Assembly: GCF_037975245.1 (NCBI RefSeq)
Contig: NC_092564.1
Location: 13,418,484-13,482,483, forward strand
From: Apostichopus japonicus
Lineage: Eukaryota > Echinodermata > Holothuroidea > Aspidochirotida > Stichopodidae
Reading direction: 5' to 3'
DNA: 64,000 nucleotides
Position numbers and translations under genes: made by a program. The notes under the pieces are model-generated. The model had not been told where the DNA came from. It saw only the letters and a program-made list of their open reading frames with translations, and did not search any database. Positions 13,101 through 28,100 of the stretch are shown piece by piece; the stretch's first letter is position 1; each line of letters starts with the position of its first letter.

Positions 13101-16100
13101 AATGACGGGAAATACTTGTTCTGAGAAAATGTTCTGAGTTTTATCTCCTATAAAATGCTATTGTTCCTGTGTCAAAAAAGGGCCATACATCTTTAGACTT
13201 CCATTGCAATTTAACCACCTTGCGTAATATTTGGCGAAGCAATACTGGATAAATGATATCCCTGAATGATGATGCAAAATATCTTTCATAGTTTAAAGTT
13301 CCTCTTCCTTTCATCAAACAGAGAGATATAACAAATATTTTTCACCTCATTTCACATTTTTTTAGAATCAAGATGACTGGAGATTTACCTGACATTACTT
13401 TGGATATCTCAGACTTCAAACTGGAAGAACTGATGAAGTTAATTTTAAGTATTCCATTCCCAGAGGGAAGACCCAAACCAGCAGATGATGCACCAAAGGT
13501 ACATTTAATCCACGGTTGCAAGTACGGACCGCTATAAGAGATTACACCAGTGATAGTTTACACTACATACAATGTGTGATGAAGATGGTACTGACCGGCA
13601 TCTTCAGCGGAGAAATGGTCAGATAGGAAGTACTATTAATCAATTAATCAATTCCTGGATAGGTTTGATCGTTAAAACACAGGGCTTGTAATCCTGCCTT
13701 GATGTGATACTCTTCTGAGTTCTGTCAGAGCAAAAACTATCTGTGTTCTTACAACTACTTAGAAATGTGTGATTAACTCGCAGATCTTAAAGACAAGGAA
13801 ATAGTTCTTTTGCTCTTTGCAATTACTTAAAAACTCTCCTCACAAATTTCTGTTTATGTATCGGTATATGTTTCGTGTTTTACTAATGATATGTTATCAA
13901 TATAATCAAGGAGCTGCTATTTATTTTTTACCCCCTTTGTGGTTGAGGACAAGTAGAATATTCCTACTAATTACCTTACAGTTTCATTCTTAGTGAAGCA
14001 TTGTTTTAGCCAAATTGGCTCTTGATGGGGATTTGATATTCAAGAAAGGGATCGACGACAATGGATGCTAATCTGCTGTGTCATACATAAAATTCAAATC
14101 CAGGTTAAAATTGACAATCCCCTTAACACACTCAAATCTTCTTTTTTATTTTCCAGGAAGTAAAGTTTACATCCAGGCCAGCCAGTTCAAGACCAGCTGC
14201 TGCTAGCCTTCCACCAGTAAGTTCGTCCCCATCAGGTAGCCCTGCCAAAACCACGGATCGGAAAGTGTCAGATGTTTACGTAATGGCCAAGGAAGTTTTG
14301 CCTGAGGCAAGAACATGTATCGGAGTGTCTGTCCTAGCTTCCTTTTTAGTTATCGCAGCTGCGTAGTAACTTTGCTTGCCTGTTCGTCTTCCTTGTTCTT
14401 GTGACAATCTGTGTCACCGTTTCTTTCAACCTGTTGTTAACCCTTTTCAAACCCCAAGTTCTTCACCCTTTCTTAACCCTTCTTCGGTAGTTTTTCCATC
14501 TCAAGTTTCTTTCTTCAAGGGGCTCCCAAATTGATAGAAATTATCTAGAGACATGATTCATCTGATGTAACTTGTCTGATTAAGAATTGTTAGAGTAACT
14601 AACTAAAAAAGTTAATTTGACATGATGCAAGAGAAACAAAAGAACCTGAATGATGTGTTAGGGGTTTGCTTGGCTAGAAGCTATTGGTGTAAACTGATTC
14701 TAAAAAGGACTTTATAAACCATTTGATTTCTGAAAAAGAAAAGTAATGTGGGATGGAAAAAAAACCTGAAATCTTTCAAGTTGTTTCAGCCTGTTTAGTG
14801 ATATTTTTTCCTTTCTGTTAGGTTATCTTTAGTCAGAGTTTCATGCCTCGTTTAAAATGACTAACCTTCCGATCTAAGTCATATAGAAGTCCAGTTTTAA
14901 ATTGTGTCGTCATATTTACTGTATTGGGTTACAGGTAGACTTGTATTATCAGGTTTCAATGCAAACCTAATTTTGAAAACATATTCTACACAAAACAATT
15001 ATTCCAGAACATTAATTCTGAGTCTTTAAATATTTTTTAAGTTGGCATTTTGCATTCTTTTAAATTGCAGCTTTCTGGTTTAAATTAATTTGGTCAACTG
15101 TTATGGTGCAAAAAGTTCAAACAATGAATTAACTCTCGTTAGACATGGCTGGATTATCTTGTTTCTATGATAATTGCTTTTCATGATTTACAGGAATATC
15201 GAAACTAGAAATAGGTCTGTCGAATAAAGCCACAAACACTTGTCATTTTGGGAACCCCTTGTCTGATATCCCAGTATGACCATACTAACCAAGCAGCCTA
15301 ACCACAATGAATGCATGTATCATGCTAACACCATTGCATGTCATATTAACCCATTCTATATAATGAAATGACTGAATATTCTTTGGGGATTCCTACTGAC
15401 GACGTACCCAGTGGTGGTGATTTTTTTATCTCTGTCCTAGAGATCTCTCCAGATTATGTGTTTTCTGCCATTTTACCTCCTAGTGTCGTCAGATTTCTAT
15501 GTGTAAATTGGCGTGTCTGGCTTCAAACGGTTTCTTATTTCTTCAAAATCTATCTATTTCGAAACTGTTAAAAAGCAGGATTCTGTTTTGATTTTGATAA
15601 TATTTTGATAGTATCCATTACTGAAAACCCATTAGCAATACAGTTCATGACTTTGACAGGCAAAGTTTAATTTCAGAGTAAACCCTCCACCCCCCCTCCC
15701 CCAGCCTTTTCTTCTCTCTAAATTCCTTCCTTGCTCCTTTATATTGAATGAGTCTGGGTGTGATGACTGGTTACAGAGTGTGCAAGGTACTGTGGCTCTT
15801 CTAATTGGCATCACCCCTCCCCGCCCCCCCCCCCCCAAGCAAAGAAATGGCTAGATAGGGATGTCCACCAATAAAGAGGCTGGATAGCTCAGTTGGTACA
15901 GCACAGGGCTTATAACCCTGAGGGTCATTGGTGTGAATTCCCATTGTAGTCAAATATTTCTTTGCTCTTTCCAAAACAAAATAAATAAATAAAATATTCA
16001 GATTTCCTTCGTATTTGGTTCGTACTAAGTAATTCCTGCATAGGATTGTTGGTCATTTAAGAAGTCCAGACTTTTAATGTGAATTTTTGATGGGAACTTT

Positions 16101-19100
16101 ACCTTTTCAGATGCATGGAAATATTGTGGTAAATTATATACAGCTTCACTTGATGTTGCCTGTGTTGGTTTGATGCTTAGTTCAAATGGTACGGCAAAGA
16201 TTTCCGATGTACTCACGGTTTTGTGACAGTTTCTGTTAGTCCGCTCCTTCCTTACATGTCTCCTCTGTTTAATTTGCACTATCCCATGTATCATGTCCCA
16301 TGTAACAAGTCTAACAAAGTTGATCAAAAGTGAAGAAAAAAGAAGTGATATTAATAGTGGTTTGATATTCAATAGCCTTCTATGCTAGCCGCTGTAGGTT
16401 TATGATTTTGATTATGGTTTATGATTTTGATTATGGAAATTGGAAAAATTCCTACAGTCGACTGATAAGTTTACTTTCTTGGTTATGTATAGTTTTATGT
16501 ATCCTTTCAGCACGATTGGTTTTAGATTAGAGAAAAAGTCAGTCCTGTCTAACTGTGTCTCAAAGACTCTCTGCACTGGTTAGATGTTTCCTTCTTTGCT
16601 GTTATAACTTCTGGAAAGCAATTAGTAGCAGCACTTTTAAGTCGAAGGTGAAGCCTACATATCTTTTATTGTAAATAGCAGCTTTCAAGGTCTTTGTATA
16701 ATGATCTTCCTTCTTTTTTATTCTTTCTGTGTATGACAATCTTTTCCTTCTCTACTACTACATTAATTCACAGCTATACTCTGCAAACTGTGAAGTACAC
16801 AGAGCAGTGTTGCATCAGTTTCATACAGGCAGCACTGTTCCGGCTAAATGAAGGCAGTACTGTTTAATGGAGCAGTATTTTTCAATTAGGTGGAGGCAGT
16901 ACCCTTTAAATGTCTAATTATTGTTCAGAAGCCTTTAATTAGAAACCTTTAATGAGGAGGAGGCAGTATCCTTTAAATGTCTTATTAGTGTTCAGTAGCC
17001 TTTAATTAGAAACCGTTAATTAGGTGGAGGCAGTACCCTTTAAATGTCTAATTAGTGTTCAGTAACCTGTCAATTCATACATGGAGACAGTACTGTTTCA
17101 ATTTGATGGGATAGTACTGTCACTGAAATTGCATCTGTTTTCAATATTAACAAGTGTAGTGCTTCTTTTGTAGCCATGGATCATTCTTTCATACGATGGC
17201 TTAATAGGGACATGGGGGGGGGGGGGGGGAGTGTCCCACAAATCTCAGTAACTTCTGCTCATAGTGCTATAGGAAAAGTAGGCTAGGTACATTTGACGTA
17301 AATTGTTGTAAGCCTAGGCTCATCAATGCTGGTGATGAGTTTGCTGTGGTTGGAAGCATCTGTTGTGATATTTGTGCAAAGAAACTGAATACTATGGAGT
17401 GTCTTTGCTCAAATGTATAATTATGACAAGAAAAATAATGAATTCTCAATTTATAATATACCTAAGGAAAATGTAGACTATAAAAAGAGGTCCCAGTGAC
17501 ATAATGGTTCCCAGAGCCTTATGCTGCTCTTGATGCCCCTGATGGTACCAGTCATGTGGTATTTGCACTAAGGTCAAAGTTCAGTTGTTGCCAAGGTTAG
17601 GTCGCATGCTTTCTCTGTATTGATCTGTTCTTTATCCCCTCTTGATTTCTTCCCTATTTTTCTCTCTTGTGTCGTTGTAAGATGCTCGATATTCTAATAA
17701 GGCACATTTGTAACGGAGCATGTGTTTCCAGACTTTGTCATTAGATGCATGATGAATATGCATTGTTCCCTTGATTGCATCCGGATGTTTCCATGGTTAC
17801 CTCCATTACTGTGCTTGCCTCAGCCAAACTGGTCGACAAATCCCATCCATGGTTTCTGTTTTCAATGCACTAAGGTTTTCACCAGATTTCTACAATACCA
17901 ATCTCTTTCATTATTCATCTGTACCATCGGACACTTTTGATATGATTGTACATGCTAAAAAAAAAAAAAAAACGTTTCTGAAAACATAACTTTGAAAATG
18001 GCTTGATTTGATGCTTTCACTTTCTATGTGAATCTTTATAAGAGTAAAAGCTAGTGCAGACTGTAGTACAATAGCTTGCAGCTATCTTTTGTTTGGATGT
18101 TATAAAGGGTGTGCAGATAGAAAAAGTAGAGATTGTCTCTCATTAGCAATAGCATCCCACTCTCGTAAAAGACTTTGGGTTTTCACAAAAGAGAGGAAAG
18201 AAATTTCTTGCATGAATTTTGATGAAGGGAAGATATTTCACTCTTATCTACATTTTCCAGAGTAAAAAGATGTTCCTGCATCTTTGCTTTGCTTGTAGTT
18301 GAAAGGTGATGCAGAGCAAACTTTATCAGTGAGGTTCTTGGGATCTAAAGTCGGATCAGTAAGGTTCTTGGGATCTAAAGTTGGATCCTTGTGATGGATA
18401 GCTTGTATATGAAAGGTTTTCTAACACCTTTGTGTTACATCATGTTTTTTTAAGAAGAGTATTACACATCACCAGAAGTATAATTTCCATTAAAATTCAA
18501 TGTATTATCTGGACAGAGTGGTTTATTGAAAGTAATAGTTTGGTCTATGAAAGGATTCATCACGTTCAAGCATTTTTGAATAATATGTTAAATGCTGAAA
18601 GTAGCCCAGTTCTAACTTGTGCTATTGCCAAAATATTTTAGTTCCTGATTTAGTAGAATTTCATGAAAACTCAGTTTTCTACAAAAATTTTTTAATAATT
18701 TAAAGCACTGTGAATGGTATTATGATTATGTTAATAAGCACAATGCTTATTAATATTTGTCCAAACGTGTGGCAATCTCAGAACAAGTTTATGAATATCC
18801 ACGTATGCATATAGCGCGGGTATAAATTACATTTTTAAGCACAAATTAGCCATCATCAAAGCTGAATTTCAAGTCTAACTCATTTCTAAAATGTAAATTG
18901 TAATATTTCATAACTTTTAATCAAGATTAACCTCATTTCTGAGATGGACAAAATGAAATTTCCTTGGCCCATCAATATTTAGTCATCACAACCCTTCATT
19001 TCATAAACTAACAATGCTGGGATATAATTTGTCATTGGGAGGCAGAATGACTCAAATATTATCAGCAACATTTTGTTTAATGTTTCATATTTTTTCTTTA

Positions 19101-22100
19101 TTCGTAACAGCCCATTCAAACTTAAAATATTCTACTTGGACAAGTTGTAAATACTTTTTAGTTAAATAACTTTACTTTATAGTTAAATAACTTTATAGAA
19201 ACTTAATCGTTAATTCAGATACATGTTTTCTGATTCACTGGCATTTTTTAAATTGTTGCTTCTCAAAGAGTTGTTTACTTCCACCCTGGGAATACAATGG
19301 ATAGAATTATTCTAGCTTACAATCGTATCAAAGATATGTAATGGAATATGCAATTATGAATGTCATATCGAAGGTAAAACTAACTTGAAAATATCAAATA
19401 GTTACACAGCTAAATTGTTAGAAGTCTTATTGAAGGGCTAAACATTGAAAACCCTATTCATATTGGGCAGGATGAAGCAATGAGTTATTCCAACCCCCCC
19501 CCCCCCCGCCCCCCACCAGTCAAAGTTTCTGTCTGCATAGGTGATGGTAGAACTAGGTGAAGAGAATTTCAGAGCATGGTTTGCATTTATTCTGCCTGGA
19601 ATGGTCAGGGTAATAGGACTGGGAAGTTGAGGGTAGTTTGAGGTTGTCTTGTCTGTTCCAAATGCGAAAAAAAATGTAAAAGAGGAGTTGAGGAAGGCAG
19701 AAGAATGACCAAACCTGCTCAAGTTCATTATATGTCTAACATGTAACCTAAATTGAGCTCTGGCATTTTATCATGACCTTTTACTGTCATCTATTTCTGG
19801 TCACGTGTAGGAGGAGGCTGTCGAGAGCGACCTAGAATATTACTCTGCGGATGAAGAAATGGGCTCCTCGGTCGACCCTGCAAGGAGAAAGAAGAAACCA
19901 GCTGCCAAGGAGATGACAGTAGCCCATACAAGATCCGATGTACAGATCAAATTTGAGCTGCAAAAGGTGAGATAAGTCAAAAGGTTAGCTGCCTCAAGAA
20001 TTAAAAATTGAAAAATATCGGAGGTAAAACCATCGTCTGTCAAGAATTTTGACTAAATTTGGCCCGCAGCTTTTTTATTTACATTTACTCACACTAAGTG
20101 TCTTGACTGTAACCCTTCAGTGAAGCAGCTATGTCGCTCATTTTCACAGAAAAACACTTCAATAGAGTACACAGATTTGTACTGAATAGAATCTCTGAGA
20201 ACTGCATGAACTGGTTACTGGTGGAATTTATCTCCAAATCACATGACACTAGAACACTCTGCTCGGAATCACTTGTTTGTCTCTTAAGTTACCAGAGTGA
20301 GGTATTGTGAACAAATCATCAAGTTTTTCGTGTTAGTCCAATGTTGCCAGTATTTAAACACACTCTACTTAGCTCATGCGACTGGTCATTGCTCTGTATG
20401 TAAGCTATCATGTACTCAGCAAGAAATGGATGCAATCAGCTTCATTTCTCGACAAATTAAGCCTGATTTGTATAGTCAAATTATGACAGGCTTGGTTGCA
20501 TCTGCCTTGAGAGTTTTGAAGACCTAGCCTCAGTGTGGATACTTGTTTTGAATAGTAAATGGGGCATTTCTTGATCTCTTTTAACAACTGTAGTGCCTCT
20601 AATGTAGCCAAATGACAATATGTGTTTTGGAAGTCATGTATATGCATAGCAGAGAACATTTAGTAACTTGCAAACACAATAAGATGAAAGTTTATGGCAA
20701 CCAATTATCCACACCCTCTCCAGGAAATATCCATGGAAAATGTTCTTGTTTGTGAAGGATATATATGTTCTCTTGTTCATGGAAATGCTCTTTCTATGGC
20801 TTTATCCTTATAATTAAGCGTTACTGAGATAAGAAGTTGGCTGTGTTGCTCTGCAGACCTAATGATATATGGTTGTCCTGTAACATGGTGCGTATTGTTT
20901 CAACCTGTGTTTAACATTAATTTCTATTTTGGAGAAGGGGGGGTGAGGCATGAGTGTGGGGAGGATTGAAGGGGGGAGCATTCATTCATTTCGACATCCT
21001 TAGAATAGTTCCCTTCATTCGGTTATGTCACTCTTTCATTCCACCAATTGCTATCATAGAATTAAGTTGCATTTCACTTAAACAGTTCACTTTGCATTTA
21101 TTTAAAGTGACCTCCACCAAACTGTGTGTCTATTTTTAGTTTTAATCCCTGGCTCACGTTGCCAATTTACTCTTTTCTTAGATTGCTGTTAACTTGTCCC
21201 AAAGGAAGGATGGATTAGATTCTCCACTGATGGCCGTTGGGATCCAATCGCTGGGGGTGGGGCTAGATGTTAGACCCATGGATATGAGTATTGAGGCCTC
21301 CTTGGGGAGCATCAGTGTCGAACATAAACAGTTCAAAAGTAAGTCTTAAAACTTGAATCAAGAACACAGACACGAGTTCTTTGCAGCTATGATCAACAAC
21401 TAATGAGAATGTTCTATGTTTAATACACATTGCATAAACAAATGAGAAGATTCACCATTTTAACAAACTTGCCCAATTGCCCCATCCAGTACCATTTCTT
21501 TGAAGCCTATGCCTAACTTACTTTTAACCGTTGTCCCTCTTAGCTGTGATGTTCAATGTGAGCAAACAACTCATGCTGTGCAATTTTTGCCCCCCCATTT
21601 TTTACACGCAAAAAGTTGTTAGTGTACGCAAACCAGAAACATGACATCCACACTTACCGGTTGTAGAAATAGTTCAAAAAGGCTTCACCACAATACTTTT
21701 GACTATAAACAAATACTTTTAAGCATATATTATAGTATCTGCACAGTCCAGAAGAGAAACACAAATTAATGGCTTCAGTACGGTGTCGGTCTTATGTGTG
21801 CATTTAAGTTTCCAGCTAGCGCTAGTTGAAAAATGAGTGTGCGCACGCAAAAGAGCACAGCTTAGAGGGAACTATTGCTTAGACTGAACATCTGAAAGTA
21901 AAAAAAATTGATACTGTCTTTGAAGTGGTAGGTTAAAGTGTTCGGCCATGTTGGACCTTTGAGATTTAATGGTATACGCTGCCATCTGTAATATGATGTC
22001 ATCACACAGCATTAGTCATCTTCAGTGCTAATAGCACATGACATTATAGTCCATACGTATAGTAGACGATTTAAGTTTTATTATATTATACAAATAGGGG

Positions 22101-25100
22101 AGGTCGCTCTAAGAATACCAACGGGTCATCCAGTAATCACACGAGTCAAGTTTTTGTTATCAGAAGATGTATTTGTGTCCATTATCTGCACATTGAGCCC
22201 CAGAAAAAGGTGTTAAAACATGCAATGCTTATATGATGCATTCAAACATGGTAAGATATTATTCTGAAGTCTCCAACTCTCAGTTGTATGAACATCTTTC
22301 TCACATTCTGTAAACAAAATATGTATTCTATGTTTATATTTTTTCGGTGAGTTTCCAAACTAATTTTTTTACAAGTGAGTTAACAAATGTTTGTATTAAG
22401 CCCAGTCAATAGGGAGGTATAAGTGTGTGTTTACCCTTCGATAAAGTTTAAGAGGTCTAAGTTTGTCATTTTCTCCTTCCAGCTCTCGGAGGAAAAGAAT
22501 TATTTTTGGTCAGTACACCAGCTTTCAATGAGGAAAAGGGCAGACTGCTAACTTTCGCTCTGAAGAAGGTATTCAGTTGTTAATGGTTCTAGTTATAATA
22601 TAAGGGTGTGATGTGTGAATTAAGGGTGTGATGTGTGAAATCCATGGAGTGCATAATTACAGGCATCTAGAATTGCTGTCATAAAGTACACATATCTAGT
22701 ACCGTTAATTCCCTCCAGGAAAAAAAAAATTATAAATGTTTTTTTTATAAAAAGAAATTATAAAAACAAAATAAAAAAATTCCCTCCGAGAAAAATCTAG
22801 TATTATTTCTAATTTTTGTTATTTGCTTTTTTCGTATGCTACAAAAGGAAGTTTTATAAACAAATCTCTCAGCTTACGGCTAAAAGTTTGTACACAAGGA
22901 GGTTGTTAACCATAAGAGCTGAACTGGGATGCGTAGCGGTAACTAAGGACCTAAGGAGTTTATTAACAGCATGTACAGGAATTCCATTTGTCCTTTATCT
23001 TAGTATGTGTGGATGCTTCAGTCTGAACAAACACCCAACCAAAAACAGAAAACTCAGTACAGTTGGTGATTTAATTACAATCAAAACACTGGCTTTGGAT
23101 TTCTCGTAACCTGCAAACAAGCTTTTGCTTCAGGCCTGAAATAGAAGCAATACTATGTACTTCTTGGTTTGGAAAGATTGTTTTAAAAACCTGTGATTAT
23201 TTCAGGGTACATAGAATATGTGAATATTGTGAGCTTATTGAAGCCTGCTTGGTAGCTCAACAGACACCTCCTGACGTCATACTATATCTTATATTTTGAA
23301 ATGAAACAGATATGGACATGGGCATTGCTCTTAATCTGTTCCAGTTTGTTAGAATACCTAGGCCTTTGTACTGGGGGGGGGGGGGTGAGTGGCAGGAAGT
23401 TTCAGTGTCAGGACCCACAGTAAATTAGGGGGCCTGAAGTAATATGGGATAAAGAATAATGTTTTTTCCTTTTGCATGAATGTGCCATGAACTGATGAAG
23501 ACTTTAAGCAGGAGACCTGTTGTCTCTGGAGCCCAACCTTGCTCTCAACTTCACCGAGACTTCCATAATTTAACTGAAAAGCAGTGTCTAAAGTCATCCT
23601 TGATGATTTGAAAATGAAATATCATAGCCTGGAAAAGTAAATTTTAAATTATCAGATTTTAATATTCAGGAATTCTTTTGGTATTTATTGAAGCTTGCAC
23701 CATTCATTGTTGAATTAATTTTTTGAATGAAAAAGTTTGTCTTTATCTATTGTTATCTCTTCCTCACAGGCTGACAAGAAACACCCAGAGTTCTCTACCA
23801 GATTCAAGTCTATTCTTCAAAACATGGACGTGAAGTTCACAGGTCTTAAGGTGGTAGCGCACTCAGAAGCCATCCTGAATCTCACAGAATTTGCAGATAA
23901 TCTGGTAGCATCTCTCAAAGTGGACAAGAAGGAGGAGGAAACAGAAGAGGCAGAAACAGTTGACGAGGGATACTCCTCTGAAGATGATAAGAAACCTGTC
24001 GGTGAGATAGATCTACCAAAAAGAAAAAAATATTAGAGTGTTCAAAAAATGGTGCAAAAAAGACTTCTTCAAGTCATTTGTTTTTGTTGGAGAGTGCTAT
24101 CTCTTCCAAATTATTCCCAGATAATTAAAGAGGAATGTTACCATCGGTAATTAAATGTCTCAGTTATGAGAGTGGTTTTGTAATGCTTGTTGAATGTTAC
24201 ACCTGAGTGACCATTTTAGTCAATTCTAGCATATTTTAATAGCAATACTTGATGTACTTCCAGTTCCCAACAGACTGGCTGAGATCTGGAGAAAAAAAAA
24301 CAAGAGCTGTTACTTAGTCTTGTACAGGAAATATATATACACTTATTCTAGACTTAACAAGCTGTAATGACAAAGTAAATAACCTATTTTGCATATAACA
24401 ATTGAGGCTGACGGTGGATTCGTCTGTACTTATTGAGGCTATTCACCAGCTGTTTACAATTTTTTTGTTCATTGAAAAGGAAAAGAATGGAAATGGAGAG
24501 GTTTCATAGAATTCTCTCAGATTATTATGCTTACCATTATTTATACTTGATAGAATGTAATGTGAAGTTGAATGTGTTTATGAAACTAAACAGAGACAGG
24601 TTATCTTTTCTGTTGATTTCAGTTCCACGAAGGAAGAGGAAGCCCACGGAGGAAGTTGACATCCAGTTGGACGCTAAGTTAGATGAGATCAGCCTCTTTG
24701 TGTGTTCCAATACCCAGGCCATTACAGATGTTAAAGTTACAGGTGAGTGAGTTTGTCTGTCTGTCTGTCTTTCTGTCTATTTATCTGTACATCTAGGTAT
24801 TCTTCTATCTTCTGAAAGTATATAAGTATATTCAGAAATCTGAAGTTACCATGGAAATGGTTTTGGTTAGTTTCTGGTTTTCTTGCATGAGTAGGTGTCA
24901 AGTGACTTATAAATCATCATTGATGGGGAAATTACTTGTGAATGTATTGCAGCTGTAACAGGAGCGTTATACCTTTGTTTATTCAACTACTAATGAATAT
25001 GCATTAATTGAACTTAATTGCAAAATAATCTTATAGTAAGGCCTGTGTACTACTTTAAAGCACTTGCTAGTTTCCTTCTTGTGGCAGGTCTAGTTGTACG

Positions 25101-28100
25101 GCCCTGCAAATAAATTTCAGCTCAAAGTGTTTCATCTGTTTATTATGTTAATGTCCCTATAGATTATTAAATCGTCAAGGCAACAGGTAAATGTTTCAGA
25201 TGGAGAGCCAATACTTAACCAATGCCCACAGCACTGTCATAGTAGATGGTTTAGGCCTTACTTTGCAGATAAGACTTGGGACTGAAGTTGACTGGTGTAG
25301 CTGTGACCTGATCGCATCATATGGATTAGAAAACGTGGAGGGAATCTTTAATGGACAGTTAAATATGATTATGTATGTGTGGTGATGAGAGGAACAAAAA
25401 GAAAATTTTAAAAAACAAAACAAAAAATACAGGAAGCTGTGTCTCCATGTATGTGATGATGATGATGATGATGACGATGACGGCGGCGACGGCGAAGGCG
25501 ACGGCGATGATGATGTTACAAGATGTTATCACAATACAGAGCATTGTGATGTAAGATGGTGTTTCAAGAACCTTCAAAGAAACATATGAATATCATAGTA
25601 ATAACAAATCTGTTGTTGTATTCACCCAGGTCTTGAGGCTGGTGTCACTGTTCAGAAGGATAAGACTGCAGTCTCTGCTTGTCTCCAAGCCATAACTGTC
25701 ACTGATCCCACAGAGGGCGCTGTTCACCCAAGGGTAAACTGACAATTTTGCACATAGAGTGACATAAACATTACATCCAACCAATATACCTGAGTGTAAC
25801 ATGCAACGTTATTTGCCTCTTTGTTTCCAAAGCATCTCAATTTATGTGGATCAGTTATCTCTCAGATGGAACTTTAGATAACTTTCCTTGTATTTTGGAA
25901 CATTCATCCATCTTACTCAGCACCGATGCTAATAGTTGATGTACATCCCTCACAACGATATGTGAATGGCTGTGTCAGCACCTGTCTTTAGTGTCAGATT
26001 TACCTATCAAATCTTAAAAGTCTTGTTTTCAATTCTAGCAGAATGGTTTTCAAAGTAATGATATACCTTAGTCTGCACATATTTGTCAGTAGATAAGCTG
26101 TAGCTGTTTGCTCTAAAGTCAGTGCTTCATATCTTTAACATCTAGTGTTTCTTGTATATGCCCTACAGTATTTTGTAGGTTCCATAGGCAGCCAGTAATG
26201 TCAATTGCAAGCCCATCAAAGAAACTGCAAATGTGTAGATGAAGTTTGCAACAGTTACAGAATGAGAAAAGTTAAATTGACTTCTGTTATATTTTTTCCT
26301 TTGCACCTTTTTTTCCTTCAGATTCTGTCTACTATCGATCCAGAGGTGTTCAAGATGAAACTGACCCTTTACAACCAGGCAACAGAGGGCGCAAGTTACT
26401 CTGACATGGAAGTTGTTGATATCAGAGTAGGACTGACCCTTGGCTGCATCAGGGTGGTATTCCTGAACAAGTTTGTGGCTGCAATATTGGTAAATTAACA
26501 ACAGAGTTAAATATATACTTGGAAGCAATCGGCTAGATCACTGCTATTACTGTTATGTATTTGGAGAATCAGGAATTGGGGAGGGTTGACAGGGTATCAA
26601 GTTGGAGATTATCAGCAAGTCCCTTTCCTGTGATGGATAACTAGGAGCTATTTTTTCTTTTTCTTTTTCTCTCATTTATCATCTTTTGATTAGAATACTA
26701 ATGTTCTCATCAAAATTTGTATGTTTCTTTGTTTTTTCCCACACAAAACAGTTGCTCGAAGTTTACTTGAACCAGTCTAGCTTGAAAATTCTAGATTGAA
26801 AATTCTAGATTGAAAATTCAGTCTAGCTTGATGAAAGTCAATCTCATTACATTGTTTCTTTGCCTCCATCTGACGTGCAGAGTTTCGTCGAACCTTTCTC
26901 TCGTGCGAAAGCCAAGGCAGCGGAGGCAGGAGCCAGCGCTGCTCAGTCGGCCAAAACAGCTGCCGCAGACCTCCAGTCAAAGGCATCGAGAGTGGCCCTC
27001 GACGTCACCCTGAAGGCACCCCTCATAGTAGTCCCTAGAAGCTCCACGGCTGATAGGGGACTTGTGGCTAATCTAGGAGAACTGACGGTGAAGAACCACT
27101 TCACGATTGCTTCGGGGACGGAAGGCAAGCAGGTTCCTGCAGTGTTGGATAACATGGATGTTTGTCTGAGCTCCATTCAACTCTCACGGTAAAAATATTA
27201 CAGTAAAGAATTATTGTGTTCACTTACGAATTGCAAAAGTACAACTGTAAGTTACATAGCAACATTGTTACCATGTCACCTTTTACTCAGATAGTCGTCA
27301 ATATATATATTAACTTTTTAACTTAGACGATGACTATTTTCTGTTTTTAGAGCAATCATTGAGAAAGAGGAGACCACGGCTGATGTTCTTCTGTTGGAAC
27401 CGATGCAGCTACAGGCTGGATTGGTGAGGAACATGGCCCCTTGGTTCCATGGTGTCCCAGCCATAGCTGTCAGTGGCAAAATGGAGACAATAAGGGTGAG
27501 TAGGTCTGACCAATTAATTCATATTGAGTATCTATGAGATGATTACTCTGCCAGTGCCAATGTGTTTGGTGAGAAATGTGTTGTGCATGGGTCTTTGTGT
27601 GTGTGTATGTGTGGGTCCGTATGCGTGTATGTATGCGTGGGTGTGTGTGTGTGTGGGTGTATGTGTATGCTCACACATGAGTACCTGAACATAGTGGTAT
27701 GTACGTGACTGGACTGCCTCCATCATGTTTTTTTTGTCTTACAGCAATCCCTTCCCATCATATCCATTGATCTTGTTGCCCCAAGTGTGATTATTGTTTT
27801 TAATGTGAAGGACCCACCCCCCCCTCCCACGCCCCAGTAACAAAATACATGAACAAGTTAGATTGTAAGTAGAAAATTAGTATGTAATAAATAATATGCA
27901 ATAAATATTAGCCTTTTCTAATGATTGACATTACTAACATAGGTTAGAATGTGGAGGATTTAAAATTGGTGTAATGTTGCCCTTGATTCTGTGACTGTAC
28001 ATTCCCTTCTTGTGCATAGGTGGCTATTTCAACTGACGATTTTGGAATCATCATGGCCATTATCAATGAGAACATCGCTGAAGGAGATGTGCAGAAGGCG

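Larger units (their letters stand above)
14307..19810. other. Intron 17, 5.5 kb, repeats but no recognised exon
   Basis: This is the longest intron in the window. It holds a SINE (15878), a 66-bp tandem repeat (16888-17075), a G run (17214-17230), a 32-bp duplication (18326-18387), C runs (15823, 19495) and AT-rich unique sequence. A diverged relative of the 106-bp repeat of intron 34 may be present near 17488-17580. No VPS13-like coding block was recognised. It separates the alternative-donor exon 17 from the FFAT exon. Confidence 0.6.

Noticed and set aside
23920-23985. Second phospho-FFAT-like motif (EGYSSED)
   Set aside because: Position 2 is Gly and position 5 is not a small residue as expected; acidic context alone is not enough.
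25359-25577. Ile/Val-rich membrane-like protein on the minus strand
   Set aside because: It is the complement of a GAT/GAC microsatellite.
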